Shown here in pieces: positions 9,960-22,885 of a stretch of DNA of 64,000 bases. This DNA is from Henricia sp. BOLD:AAB3569. Its lineage: Eukaryota; Echinodermata; Asteroidea; Spinulosida; Echinasteridae. The position numbers and the translations under genes are program-made. The notes below the pieces were generated by a model. That model was not told the origin of the DNA, ran no database searches, and saw nothing but the letters and a program-made list of their open reading frames with translations. Positions within the stretch are counted from its first letter, which is position 1. Each line of letters opens with the position of its first letter. The stretch lies in NCBI GenBank assembly GCA_037783545.1, contig JBBELK010000461.1:806001-870000 (forward strand), given 5' to 3'.

Positions 9960-12837
9960 AATGTGTAGTGCATATACCGCGTCGTGTATGGGCTAAATAT
10001 ATTTTATTTATGTATACTTCTTGACCGACTTGGCCGTCCGGGAATTGCTATGTAGTACAATGGCTGTTGTATTTCTAAACACACAGCCACTTAGATGTGT
10101 TTTCAAAGTAAGCGTAAAACTGTTCTGAATATATCTTTTCACAAATTTTTGAGTGCGCCCCAAAAGATTTATTCACCGCCAGAGCGAAATTGACAAAACC
10201 AACCAACACGGATGTATTGTTTGCATAGCCCAGTTTTTCAGTTACATGTTATTAAGTTACATTTGGTTGCCCACTGATATTTTTTCATTCTATCAATTGA
10301 TTTATTTTAAATCTGCGGTTAAATCTGCAATTTAATTATTTTCCACTTTATTTGCATTCTAAACCCCGTTATACCTGATTTCTCACGTTCCGTTAGTGAC
10401 AGAACATTTGGAATATTTAATTTGTTACCTTAATAGGCCTTTGAGGATTTGAAAATCATGGTTACGTAATAATGCTCACTTTAAACGGCTGCGGATTCAA
10501 TCATTCAGAGATTCAGACTTCGTCTTATTGGTTTGGCATTTTTCTCGTTAAGGGTTTCTGTTGTTAAGTAGGGCCCACATACATATACATATATTCTTAT
10601 TGAATGTACAGACGCTAAACCTGTGAGGGGTACATGTGAGGGTACCTGTAAGGGTAGTGAAAGCTGATGTGTTTGATTGGTCCCTGCTATGTGCGCATAA
10701 GCAGCACGGGACTGCATACTCCCCAGGGAGCTGAGAAGGATTAAGGAATGATACTACTGAGCCCAATGACCAGGGGTAATAATGCAGAAAGCGCATTGAG
10801 AGATCCGTCGGTTCTGAAATGCGCTATATAAGAACTGCCTGTCATTATTATTATTATTTAAACATCACTATTCACTGGATGATGAGAGTGGATTGTGGCT
10901 GAATCATGTGAACGTTTGGAGGATTTTGGAGGAATGCGGTCAAACTGGACGACTAAGAAAAAATACATTTTTGTGAAGCAGGGATACTGTAGGATTATGT
11001 ATGTTTGTATCTGTACGCAGTTTTCATCAACTTAAATTTGTTTTTCTGGAACTTTGGTGTGTGTGCGTGGGATCGGAGTGTGGACTGTGTGGGTGGGATG
11101 GCCTAAAATGTGCAATCTTTAGGCTATAGATAAAGGAATACACCAGTCATCCTTAAACCATTCATTGTGGAATTAGACGACGACATTTTGGTTCTTCCTT
11201 AGGATCCAATTGACAAATTAAAATTGGCACTATCGGCCTTGTTTTAGATGCTAAGCCATTGTATAAAGACACGACTCTTTTTATTTGCAAATTTGCAAAT
11301 TTCATCACAAAAGAGAACCTCGTTTTCGACGACAATTTGAAATAATTATTCCTCTATAATAAGACTCTTGAATCTGACCTTGTTTTTAATCTAAAAAGCG
11401 AACTGATCTGGCAAATGGAAGAGAGCTGTTAAACACAATCCGGGGACTGGAAAGGTCACAATATAATAAGTGGACAATTACTAGATTGAAAAATCGGTCC
11501 AAATAACAATTGGAAATTGCGCAGGATAGCCGGACCAGCAAGCAATTACTGACCTCAAACCAATTCAAATCCAGCTCGAATAACCTCTAAATTGATATCT
11601 GATCGTCCGATTGAATGGCCGAGGAGCAGAGAAGTCGATTAAAATGGATTGATTGCTAAATAATGGGAATCGTTCTTCTGAAACTTTTGTAATTACCAGG
11701 CGTCCTTCGAACATCTTCCTCCATGCTTCGAGTGAGACAACAATCCCAAGCTGCTCCCGAACAGCGATCCAGAGCGCACCAAGCATATAGCAATGTATAG
11801 CTAGCTAGGGCCTATATATGTATATCTTGTGCAATAATAATATTATTCTGCTGGAGATTATTTACATGTATGAGAAAACGGTTGTTAAAATGCGTGTGCA
11901 TGCGCTTTTTTTCTTATTTACAATGGCGCTTTCATTTTAAAGAAATTGCGTGATTTGAGAAGGGAGAAGTTCGTCAGTCATCGCTAAAACTACATTCCTT
12001 CCGCAATGGTTTGCGCGCCCACTATATACTAGTTCGTGCGCTCCAACCTATGATTAACTTCGCAATGATTCCTGCGAAGCGCGTGCGTGACGTCACCCAA
12101 CACCAGGGCTGGGAAACACTTGCCATGATTGGGCAGATTCTGTCAACTGGGTTTTATTCGTATAATCTCACCCTCTCGTCCCAAAACTGATAAAACTCAC
12201 ACAGTAAAATTTGTCAGGCCTTGTTTACATGATGTTAAATTTTTTGTTTAAATCTGTTAGAAAATGAAAAAGTTTTTTAAGATTAAAAGTAGGACAGGTT
12301 TTTTTTACCACGTAGTTTGATTGTTATAATAAAACAAAATAATTTTTTCTTCAGAACATGCTCCTTTAACTGCAAATCCGGTGTACGTGCTTCATCGCGG
12401 TGCCATTTAAAAAAATATGAGAAATAAAACCTGTCACATGTATTTGCTTTAATGGTCAAATGAATGGTCAAATATGACCAACGGCTAAGAATGTAATGGA
12501 CCATTTTGTTTCCCTGTGCACTACACCATTGCTAGGAAGCTCTGGGAAGCGAGGCATTAGAATTACGCTCGTTTTATGTTGATATAACCTGCGTGGCCTA
12601 ATGCGCCCAGACTTATCCTGCAATCGCTGCGCGCGAAGTAGAAAAATTGTCCGCGTGTCGTTCACTTAAATCCTCACTGTCCATTTCACGCAAATTTGTC
12701 GAGGTCGTACAATTTTTAAGCTTTTCCCAATGGACTATTGCCCGAACGTACGTACGTACGTGCTTTCTTCGGAGAAAAAGTAATTGCTCGAGATTTTCCC
12801 GATTAAAGGCAGTATCATGATTGGTATCTCGAAAATC
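9960..12837. other. Intergenic stretch with SINE tail and repeats
   Basis: Positions about 10690-10859 look like the 3' part of a SINE ending in an ATT-repeat tail. Positions 11205-11375 repeat 5640-5815. Position 12349 onward carries 'cagaacatgctcctttaa', the end motif of a dispersed repeat also seen at 58730 and 63880. No coding exon could be supported on either strand. Confidence 0.4.
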
Positions 12838-13250
12838 AATATAAACATGATGACCGTAGAAAACTTCCCCTGAAATCGCTTCGTCTAAAGTGCTATATAG
12901 TCCTAAAGTTGAGAAATGAGTAAAACAATGAGACGAAAATTCAGTTCGCCCCAAAACCACTTCGCCCGAGTGCCATTTCGCCCCAAATAACTTCGTCCAA
13001 ACACTACATCGCCCAAATGCTACATCGGCCAAAAACCACTTCGTGCACAGGTCGTGGTTCAGGGCGAAATGGTTCAGGGGGAAGTGGTTTTGGGGCGAAC
13101 TGACTGCAAACCTTTATTTTACTGTTTTCTCAAAAGTTAGACGAAGTACGGAGCTGGTTTTCGCTCAGGTTGGTTTTAATCATTCATATTTTCAATCACA
13201 CAGGGGGATAAAACTATTTGTAACAGTTTACCAATCATGTATTTTAAGTC
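12838..13250. repeat. Dispersed repeat with TTCGCCC/GGGCGAA motifs, copy 1
   Basis: This block begins 'aatataaacatgatgaccgt' and contains several spaced copies of 'cttcgcccnaa' and the reverse 'gggcgaaatgg'. It ends with 'ggataaaactatttgtaaca'. The whole block recurs at 61187-61601 inside a BRD8 intron, and its right end recurs at 22400-22490. It is transposon-like but has no clear ends or transposase. Confidence 0.75.
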
Positions 13251-13647
13251 TTGGGTTGAATACTTTAGTGCAGAACATTAGAGAAAATTGGCAAAATATT
13301 GACGCGCGCATGTGCGTCGAATATGACACCGATGACGTCATCGTGACTTATCGTATGAAATACGAAAGCTATAACGTTACTCATTTACGTTACTCGGTTG
13401 TCAGTAGGACAGCCAATCACGTGGCAGAATCGAGTCAAGTATGAGCCACGTCATGTTCCCAGGACAACGTGCAGTTAATGGACATAACACGCGCGTAAAG
13501 CATTAAGTAACGGATGTTTGGAATAAATCGTGCTATCCACGTGAAAGTTAATGACACTTGAAGATTAAAAAGTCAGATGCGCTTCGACAAGCGGCAGTTA
13601 TCACTGATTGACCACGGAGAGGATTGTAGATTGGATGAGGAGCCGAG

Positions 13648-16600
13648 ATGGCTTTGGCCGTGTTTGGTGTAATCTGGCTGTCCGTGTTGAAGCTGAGTAC
13701 ATGCTCCGTCCCGTCCGGAGTGTTGGTCAACTACACTAGGCCTGGAGACTTCATCATCGGCGGAATCTTCCCACTGCATCAAAAGGATAACTGTAGGGGT
13801 GAGAAGCGCAGACACATCCTGGAGCGAGTTCAGACCATGGTCTACGCCATCGAGCAAATCAACGCCAATAGGAACCTCCTTCCAAATGTCACTTTAGGCT
13901 TCGATATCCGCGAGTCTTGCTACATGGAGGAGGCTTCGTTATGGTCAGCATTGTCGATTCTTAGCGACCATATCCCGATGGGTATTGATGCCGCAGCTAC
14001 GGGGAACGCCCCACCGAGCCATCTAATCGGCATTGTGGGGACTAGCAAGAGCTCTACCAGCATCGTGGCCGCTAAGGCCACGAACCTGTACGAGATTCCT
14101 ATGATCTCTGGCTATGCTACGAGTGACGAGCTGAGCAATAAGGGGCGGTTTCCGTATTTCCTGCGGACGGCCCCGCCTGACAAGCTTCAGGCGCGGGCCA
14201 TCGTGGACACCCTACTCCGCTTTCACTGGCGTTACGTCGGTGTTATGTACTCCATCAACACGTACGGCATCAGAGGCACGCAAGAACTGCTGAATCTCGC
14301 GGACGAGCATGGTATATGCGTGGCATTTTCAATCGCAGTCAGGCAAACGGCCACAGAATCGGAGATACAGGAAGCACTTAAGAAAATCCTGGAGTTCGAC
14401 AAAGCTAAGGTGTACGTGATGTTCGGCGGTTACTTGGGCATGTACCGGATCCTGCAGGAGTACCACAAAGCGAAACCCGCGGATAAACTCACGCTGGTTG
14501 GGAGCGATGCCTTCGCTTACTTCCAAGAGCACGACCTGCAAAACATGAGTCTCGGGAACCTCTTCTTCACCCTGAATTTCCACCAGGTGCCGGGCTTCGA
14601 TAGGTACTACAACGACCTGGTGGGTTCAAGCATGGAGAACCCGTGGTTTGCCGAGTACAACAGCTTGTGGTTCATGGAACTTGGTTGTACCGATTTGCGG
14701 AACTGCTATATTCCCACGAGTAACCGGTCCAGTCCGGCCTATAACGCCGTGTACGCGTTCGCTTACGCCCTTCAGGACATGCTAGAGGCTCGGTGCGTGG
14801 ACCCCTTCCCGAACCGAGAGAACTGCGAGCTTTTCAAGACGGGAATCAGGGGACGTGACTTTCTACCTTTCCTTCTCGACGTGCAGTTCCAAGGAATCGA
14901 CGGCCTCTTCAAGTTTGACGCCAACGGGGACCCTGAGGGAACGTATAATGTCAACAGCTTCCGCCAGGGAGCATACTACCAGGTCGGCGATTGGGATTCA
15001 CGCGGGACTGGCAACCAACTCGTAATTAATGTGAAGGACATTCGCTGGCCGGACGGGGTCGGAGTCCCTCCCTTCTCCCTATGCATCGAGGAGTGTCGGC
15101 CGGGCTACATCGTGGTCCCGCTTGAGAAGAAATGCTGCAAAGGGTGTCAGAAATGCGCCAATAATGCTATCGTGAAGGACAGCGAGTGTCAGGAATGTCC
15201 GCTCCGGTACTGGCCTGATGAGACGACGTTCACTAAGTGTCAGGAGATCGAAGCTTTCACCTTCGCCGTGGACAATCCCTTCGTCCTCGTCATCCTCGTC
15301 CTGAGTCTCATCGGTATCTGTTTCTCATCTCTCAGCCTCGCCGGCATGACCTACTATCGCAACCACTCTCTCATAAAGGCGACGAGCAGGGAACTCAGTT
15401 TCATCTCCATCTTAGGAACCATGTTGGCATTCTTCATCCTCTTCGCGTTCCTCCCTCGACCGACCGACGCTTCCTGTGCCCTCACGGAAGCCATCATCTC
15501 GCTTTGCGTAACTCTGACCTACGCACCGACCCTCCTTAAAGTCAATCGTATCTTTAGGATCTTTGAATCCAGCAAGAAGTCCACCAAGCGACCGGGGTTC
15601 GTCAGGCCTAAGGATCAGCTCATTCTCTCGGCTATACTCATTTCCGTTCAGGTAACACGAAATAAGGCAAATTCATAAAGTGTAAGAAATCGTAATTTTC
15701 GGCTTTCGCTTTATCTTTTCATTTTTTTTGCACATTTCAACGCTATTTGATCAAAATGTTTCATCAGTTCAGGGAAACAAATACATCATTCATCTGACTT
15801 TAAACAAAGTTAACATTTCGGTAACGTTGGGTCATAATCTGATCAGGGAAGAACAAAAATAGCCAATAGACATTTTGTACCGCCGGCCATGTTGGGGGCA
15901 AATTTTCTTATTTAAATGATTATGACAATAGATCGATAAAGCGCACAGACTCATGTATCACGCAGATGGCCGCAGTGCAAATGGTCTATTGCATGTAGTC
16001 GATAAAAAAAGAGAACGGGCATTTCTCAACATAAAATAAAATGCTCGCATTCTTTCAGTTTCTGTAGACGTATCAATAATTATGGAGTAATTAAATATCG
16101 TTGCTGTAAGAGAATAGTGTACTCTGTATACCATCTTTTTAAAAAATAATCATATGATGCATGCTGCGCTGCCATTTTCAAGAAAATGCTGAATTTATGT
16201 ATTAATTTAGGCCTAAATTCTAGCTTTTGTCGGCCAACAATCGCCAGAAATACCTGCCTCAATTTTTTTGTTATGAGATTACTAATCTGAAGAGACGAAT
16301 CCTACTTTCTGAAAGTCCCTAGAGCGATTACAAACGGAAATTGTCCTTTCCTGTTCCATGCATGCACTAGTTTCTTAAAAGCAATTAGCGCTGATAGTGA
16401 GACCTAATGATAATTAATAATTCCTGAATCACCGAATCAGGAAAAGAAACCTTCCCTCGATAATTGGGTCATTCTTCAGTAAGTGTCTATTTTCGTGTCC
16501 CGACACTTTGAGATGCTACATCTCAAAAACCATATAATGAAAATCTTATTTTTAAGCGGTAAAATAATCTTTAACATATTTCTGATTATATGCAGTGGTA

Positions 16601-18442
16601 CAAATTCTTGAAAAAAATCGACAGGGTGCTTATTTTTTACGATGAACCTTAAAATACCCCAAAAACGCATGTCCCGGTGGTGTCTCTCAAAATGTCCCCA
16701 TTGTCATAATTTTTAAAATAAGCAGCTTAAAAAGATAATTATACTACCAGAAGCCAAGTATAGTTGGTCTCCTCCAAATGCAAAATTTAAAATTACATCA
16801 TTAAACCATATTTGCATGAAATCTGACATTTTAAGAGTCAAAAATCGTGTCCCTGGATTGTTGGTCATCTCCGTCACGATATTTTGGAGCATCATATCTG
16901 ATAGAGAACTGACCATGAACAAGACTTGCATTAGTCCATCGGATACCTCAGAGCCTATATAGCAAGAAATAATCCATTAAAGAAGACTGCAACCCGTAAT
17001 AGCCAAGGAATTGTGGACTTTCTCAAAAAATTACATTAGTACCTTTATTCAACGTCATCTCCGAACGCTTTATAACATATCTTATTTGTGTTTTTAATCT
17101 TTAAAAGTATTCATGCAAACGATCACAATTGTGCAAACTTCCAAGCTTCTGTTGTATTTGGGCTTCAAACAGACTGTGGGTGGTGTTATAAAAGTTTAAT
17201 TGTTTATTTAGTCATATCCGTCACAGTCAGTTCCATCACTTTTTGCCGTGAAGGAGATGATTTTTTGGCATTTTGGGTCATCTCCGTCACGATATTTTGG
17301 AGCGTCATATCTGATTTTTTTTGGAATTTTCATTTGCCAATAATGGCATTAAAATGAGGACAATAAGTTGCGTTATATTCTGTTCAACGCCCTCTGTTCA
17401 CTGGTTGTTATTCTATGTTTAAACTTTAAATTCTCTTGTTTGAATTTATTCAGTTTCCGAAGTCACTGTCAAAATTCGTCATTTCCGTCACGAAAGTGTG
17501 ACGGATATGATTTTAGCACATTTTTCCTATGCTACAACACTGAAAAGTTAATGTTAATAAAATTAAATAAAACTCCCCTAAAGATTGTGCCGAACGTTAA
17601 TTATAGTTGTTGTGTACCTTAATGATCATGTTCCACTAAAAATAATCACCATTTGAACAACTTTTTTTTCACGATTTATTAAGGCCAAAAATAGACACTT
17701 ATTGGGTTTCTTACATTTTTATTATATTTGAATCATTCATCTGTCCTCTATGACATCGCTTGTGTCCATTACTCTTGGGCACCGATTTCCATTATGAGCA
17801 AGATAAGCATTTGCCGCGTTATTGTATGTATATAGCATTGCGCTGTAGAAAAATCATGTCTTGCCTCAATGGATTTGACTCTTCGGCCAGGGAACCCACA
17901 TCACAAATGCATCCTTAGAGTTCTTGTCTTGATCATTTCAGATCATTATCGTCATTGTCTCAGTGATCGCCAGTCCCTCCAAGCCAGAGTACCTGATTCC
18001 GAAAGTACAGGAGAGGTACGTCGAGATCTACTGCCTGTTTGGCAGCGGTTTCCTTGCCTCATGCGTCTACAACCTCCTGCTAATCCTAGCCTGCTGTTAC
18101 TACGCCTTCAGGACCCGTAAAGTCCCCAGCAACTACAACGAGTCCAAGTTCATCGCAGTCAGCGTCTACTCCACGCTGGTGCTGTGCCTAGCCGCCGTGC
18201 CGGTCTACGCCACGGCCGTGGCTGTGCTGCAGAAGGTCGCAACGCTCTGCATGGCGCTTCTCCTTAACGCCTATCTGACGCTGGTTTGTGTCTATTTGCC
18301 CAAGCTCTACGCAGCAAGATTCGTCAAGGATGTACGAGTTATGGACTGGAACAGCTCGGTTCAGGATTCGAGGGTAAGGCCAGTGTCTACTATGATGGGG
18401 ACTGGCGTTGAACAGTCAGCTGCCGGGCCGATTGTGGGCTAG
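13648..18442 (+). CDS. Metabotropic glutamate receptor-like class C GPCR
   Basis: Two exons, 13648-15651 and 17942-18442, joined in phase 0 (CAG|GTAACA ... TTTCAG), give an 834-residue plasma-membrane receptor. Residues 1-22 form a signal peptide. Residues about 30-470 are a Venus-flytrap domain, containing the mGluR-like blocks GTSKSSTS, SGYATSDELS, NTYGIRG and VGSDAF. Residues about 475-535 are the nine-cysteine linker (CIEEC, CCKGCQKC, ECQEC). Seven membrane helices follow, from about 545 to 787. TM7 has the class C motif PKLY, and TM6 is preceded by NYNESKF as in mGluRs. Serine/threonine and aspartate positions that contact the glutamate backbone in mGluRs look retained, but side-chain contacts cannot be judged, so the ligand is unknown. 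The C-tail is short (about 45 residues), without Homer-type motifs that I can see. The intron falls after ISVQ in TM4. The reverse-strand pseudogene at 3169-5158 is its paralogue. Confidence 0.9.
15652..17941 (+). other. Intron of the class C receptor, with MITE remnants
   Basis: Canonical GT...AG ends. Positions about 15862-15990 have inverted ends ('caatagacattttgtaccgc' and its relative 'gcaatagaccatttgcactg'), resembling a diverged MITE. Between 16860 and 17520 the phrase 'tctccgtcacgatattttgg' occurs twice, with shorter 'tccgtcac' echoes, showing internal duplication. No exon was seen. Confidence 0.5.
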
Positions 18443-18543
18443 TTCCTTACTCTAACGACCCTGGCGTATGAAGATTTTTGTTTAAACAATGTTAATGTTG
18501 CACTAGAGGCGGTGTTGTAGTTCAGAGGCATGAGGCATGAAAT

Positions 18544-18681
18544 TAAAGGCACAGGCTCGTCAGCAATGCGCGCGCTCCAAATTCGTGCCACGAAATACGC
18601 AGCTCCATAGAAAAGGCATGGAGCTGCATATTTCGTGGCACGAGTTGGCGCGCGCGCATTGCTGACGAGCCTGTGGCCCTT
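18544..18681. mobile_element. Foldback MITE (family F1), copy 2
   Basis: Inverted arms start 'aaaggcacaggctcgtcagc' and end 'gctgacgagcctgtggccc', around a centre near 18610. The arms contain caaattcgtgccacgaaata as in copies 1 and 3. It lies about 100 bp past the receptor stop codon, so it could fall within the 3' UTR. Confidence 0.85.
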
Positions 18682-18731
18682 GAGCATTGAGGTTGTAGTC
18701 GAGTCCATCACAAGTCTATCACAAGTCCTGG

Positions 18732-19140
18732 GCCAGATTTCACAAAGCGCTAGGACGCCTCTTAAGAAGGGTTACTCTTCCTAACTTATGTCGGGTCTAG
18801 ATAACGATTTCACAAAAAAATAAGAAGAGTTTAACACATCCTAATTACCTTGGCAACAGCGTGAAACTCTTCTAATCCTAAGATTGGTTCGTGGGTCGTC
18901 TTAGCTAAAAAAATTATTAATGCTATTTTACGTGCAACGTTCGCTGACAATGAAAAAAGGGCGCTTCTTCTTTTTGCCGACCGCGAAGTAAGACGAGCGT
19001 TGAGACGCGAGCGGCTTTTTCGCGATAGACGAAATCCGCTGGAAAATTTGACAAATTATGAAATAATTCGTAGATATAGATTTACGAGGCAGGGGATTTT
19101 CCAGCTGTTGGACAGGGTTGGCGACGACATACAACCATAA
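18732..19140 (+). pseudogene. PIF/Harbinger transposase fragment with 5' end
   Basis: The frame 18901-19140 encodes an N-terminal piece of a HARBI1-like DDE transposase, with motifs LFADREVRRALRRE, LFRDRRNPLENL and RRYRFTRQGIFQLL, ending in a stop after GDDIQP. This is only the N-terminal edge of a protein usually around 350 residues long; the catalytic domain is absent. Upstream, 18732 starts 'gggccagatttcacaaagcg', which looks like a Harbinger terminus. The 3' half and right end are missing, so the copy cannot encode a working transposase. Confidence 0.75.
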
Positions 19141-19141
19141 A

Positions 19142-20390
19142 CTCTGGTATCCTCGAGTCATGATATTTCACGCACATACGCCTTTATCACTGTTTTGACC
19201 ACAATAAAGCAGCCAAAAAGAACCTTTAGGCTCCTTTGTCAGATTCCTTATGTCCAACAAAGAGCAACGTCGCCATACGACGCCAGCTTTGTTTTTGCAA
19301 ACGCATGCAAAAGTAGACTTGCTAAAGTTACGTCATGTAAATTGGCAGACTAGTCACATGTCACACTACGGTGTCCCAGTTGTGCCCAGAATCTGGAAAT
19401 TAAGCTTCCAGAAGAAGTGCTTTCTAAAACTATGATTCAGTACATTATATAAGGACATAATTAAAAGATAATTTGAGTTTCGGAGATGATTGAGTCATAT
19501 ACACATAAACTGCACGCTTTTTCTGGAACATCTATAACCAAAACCAGCAGTGAAGAAGGTCGGAATGGGCTCAGGTCCGCTATATATTGCCGTTGATTTC
19601 ATTTTATTATGAAGCCTTCTGTTTCTTTGTTTTTATCATGTTTCATTATCTGTTTGTATTCTCTCGGTCTGTCTTACTGGTGGGGTGAGAAAAAACACAA
19701 AATTGTATTAAAATCGTATGTAAATTATTATGATTAGGAATGTACCACTTGTAAAATGTGTTGTAGAAAGTTTGATAAAATAATTTAGTTACAACACTCA
19801 CGAAAGAATATATGACTCCATCATAGATTAATTTAATAGATTAACCAGTTGCAATCGCGGCTTTGACTCCATACTGTCTCTGGCCATTTATAATTCTAAT
19901 TCTTCATGGGTTTCCTCACGCTTGCGAGTGACAGTGCAATGAGCACTATTGACGAATCCTTGGTATGAATACCACAAAGAAATAATAAATAAATAAATAA
20001 ATACTTTTGTTTACTTGATCAAAGCTTTTGGTCCACACACTTAACCAATTAATTAAGCAAATTATAACTCAGCAGCCCTGCAGCTGGTGCATAAAGCTAC
20101 AGGTGCATAAAGCTTTAAACAGACTCATCACAGAGCAAGGAAATATACCTGTTTCCTTGCCGGCCCTATGTATATGACTGAGTATTTAAAACGTCATGCC
20201 GCAATTTTTGTTTCATTTACAACTTATTTTCTTACAAAAATTACTAAATATTAAAGCAGCTAGCATTACATTTTGTAGTCCACACCGAGTCTAAGTTTTA
20301 AAGCAGTAATATTTCGATTTAAAAGCTATAAGACAGATGTCTTTTTTTTAGCTCCGTATCTTTCAAGGCGCCCTCTGTTGAAAAGTTTAA
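19142..20390. other. Intergenic stretch with SINE 3' end
   Basis: Positions about 19880-20003 match the 3' part of the SINE family at 56606-56896 ('ttcatgggtttcctcacgct', 'gacagtgcaatgagcacta'), ending in an (AATA)n tail. The rest is AT-rich sequence with no supported gene. Confidence 0.5.
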
Positions 20391-20393
20391 CCT

Positions 20394-20456
20394 AGATTAA
20401 ACCTTCGCTCGTACCTTCCCGCCTTAAGGCGGGCTGGGTACGAGCGAAGATTAAAC
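20394..20456. repeat. Short perfect hairpin
   Basis: Arms 'ccttcgctcgtacc' and 'ggtacgagcgaag' flank 'cccgccttaaggcggg', itself a perfect palindrome. Probably the collapsed remains of a foldback MITE. Confidence 0.7.
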
Positions 20457-20673
20457 CAATTTTTCAAGACGCCGTAGATGGCGAAATTGACGATTCCGTA
20501 AGCGTTACTGTTTAATATTGAAACACGAGACTCTCAGGATTGCAATGGTGTATGTGAAAGTGCTCTGGTCTGATGTGCTTCGGACAATATTCGTAGTGGA
20601 ACTTTCTCGGATTTCAGCAGTTAAAAACTTAGCCTCTACGTACGCGGCCCTGTAGTACGTACAGGGCTGTGAT

Positions 20674-22345
20674 TAGCCCCGCGCGCAGTGCTTCGCGTTC
20701 GGGAAAACCCTCAGCCATGTCGGCCCTGTTGCCTAATCTACTCTAAATCTGTGGCAAACTCACGCAAATGAAATTTGTCCCATGGCTCTGATATTTGCTC
20801 AATAGTAGTCCAGATTCTGGACTATATTATTGCGATATTGGATCGTAGCGCGGCCGACTATAGAGGGCGGAATATCGATATTATTTGGACAGCGCATCCT
20901 CATGATAATTTGATTAGTTTTGTGCTTCACTGTAAGTTAATCAGACAGATACATGAGACTTCCAAATTTGAATGAATGGATTCAATGGACTGCTCACAGT
21001 TTTGTTTCACACCCCATGTCCTTGTTAAATGAATGTTCAGGTCATAATCCCATTACTAGGTGACTCTTGTGTCAAATATTAATTTAAATAAGACTACCGA
21101 GAACTTATTTTGCTGAGTTGTGTACCTGCTTAATTATTTTGTGCATTGCAAAACATGTCTTTATCTGAAGCTTCCACCCGGCGGGCCACAAAAATATTAG
21201 ATCTGCTACTACATTGTACATGTACATGTTGAACTTCAAGAAAAGGATAAACAAGAACAGTTGGTTTTTATATTATTTTCGTTTTTTTGCACTTTTAGCA
21301 TGAAACTGAAATAAATGGCACAGCAAGGAATAAGCTATCCAAATGTTGTTTTTCCATGTAGGACCCCACCCAATCGCTCGCACCCCCCTCACAGTAAACC
21401 TCCCAGGTACACCAGTCCCCCTACGCCCCACCCCCAAAGTGACCTAGCCATTAAAACGTTCGTGCTAGCTATATCTCTATTCTCGCTGCATGAGCTGAGT
21501 CACATACACACTGCATGCAATACGCGCAATGTAGTACAGTACTCGTATGCAGTTTGCGCACACGTACATGCATGCTGCGCTGCAGATATCGATATCGCGG
21601 TATCGAACACCGCGACGTGAATGAATATTTATGAGCTCGATTGACCTTTGACCCCAGCGGGGAATTGGAGGTTAAGTTCTGGACTATATTATGCGCTGTC
21701 CAAATAATATCGATATTCCGCCCTCTATAGTCGGCCGCGCTACAATCCAATATCGCAATAATATAGTCCAGAATCTGGACTAGCTCAATAGGTGCAATCA
21801 CCCCAGTTTGCAAATATTCCGAAGAATACGCATCGATCCGATGTCTAGTTTCGGTGAAATCGTGGGGAAAGTTTGAGACCCTCCGTGCGATGAAATAGGC
21901 ATATAGGCCTACCTACTCTTTGACCAAAAATCAAATATGCGCAGGCGCGAGAGCGGAGAGGTCAACACTAGACTGGTTCCACATCCTCAATTTACTTCCC
22001 TTCGTCGTAAGATGAAGGGAAGTAAATATAAGGACAGTGAACCAGTCTTGATTGTGTTGACCTAGCTCTCCGCTCTCGTGCATGCGCATATTTGATTTTT
22101 GGTCAAAGAGTAGGTATTGCATCGCACGGAGGGTCTCAAACTTTCCCCACGATTTCACCGAAACTAGACATCGGATCGATGCGTACTCTAAGGAATATTT
22201 GCAAACTGGGGTGAGTGCACCTATTGAGCAAATATCAGAGCCGTGGGACAAATTTCATTTGCGTGAGTTTGCCACAGATTTGGAGTAGATAAGGCAACAG
22301 GGCTGAGGGTTTTCCCGAAGCACTGCTCGCGGGGCTAGGCTATGA
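20674..22345. mobile_element. Composite palindromic DNA transposon derivative
   Basis: The outer ends are inverted copies: 'ttagccccgcgcgcagtgct' near 20682 and its relative ending near 22345, followed inward by matching 'gaaaaccctcag'. The arms are nested. The segment 20800-20890 returns inverted at 21690-21790. The segment 21785-21925 returns inverted at 22085-22215. The centre (21955-22090) is itself a hairpin around 'acttcccttcgtcgtaagat'. No transposase frame was seen. The block looks like a foldback element built from serial insertion or inverted duplication. Confidence 0.7.
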
Positions 22346-22399
22346 TTTGCGACTGTAATAAGTCGGATTTGAAAAGCGAGCTATTTACAGCCCTATTTG

Positions 22400-22593
22400 T
22401 AGGGTTAGTTTTAATCATGCATATCTTCAATCACACAGGGGGATAAAACTATTTGTAACAGTTTACCAATCATGTAATACTGTCTTTAAACTGTCAAGTT
22501 CAACAGTGGAAGCACAATATGTCCAACCATGCATGTCCTCAAGGAACAAGGAAACTGCCCCACTAAATGGTGGCTATTCGATACGGTCTATAG
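22400..22593. repeat. Fragments of two repeat families
   Basis: Positions 22400-22490 match the right end of the repeats at 12838 and 61187 ('cacacagggggataaaacta'). Positions 22490-22593 are a half copy, inverted, of the MITE at 33785-33936, ending with its terminal 'gctattcgatacggtctata'. Confidence 0.65.
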
Positions 22594-22885
22594 GCAGATT
22601 TTGTAACCTGGTAACTGCTGATGGCCGGTCATGATGCTGGTAAATGGGTAGTAAATGTACGGGACGTCCTACGCTAGCCTAGTGGGATTTTTAGGTACGT
22701 AAACTGACTTTGTGATATTAATATTCGACGATCGTGAAGGTTTTCATGCTATGTGAGAATGGTAAAAATTAAATTTTGTTCTGGGTCTTTTACCTACTTC
22801 TGTGGGATTTGTGGGTCGAGTAAAATGGGTGAATTTGGGAAAAGGAGACTTGTTTTAAGATTCCTTCCTTGGAGGGGGCGGGGTC

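Noticed and set aside
16470-17710. A 1.2-kb transposon with ends 'aagtgtctatttt' in the receptor intron
   Set aside because: The inverted match is only about 13 bases, with no further terminal similarity or target duplication.
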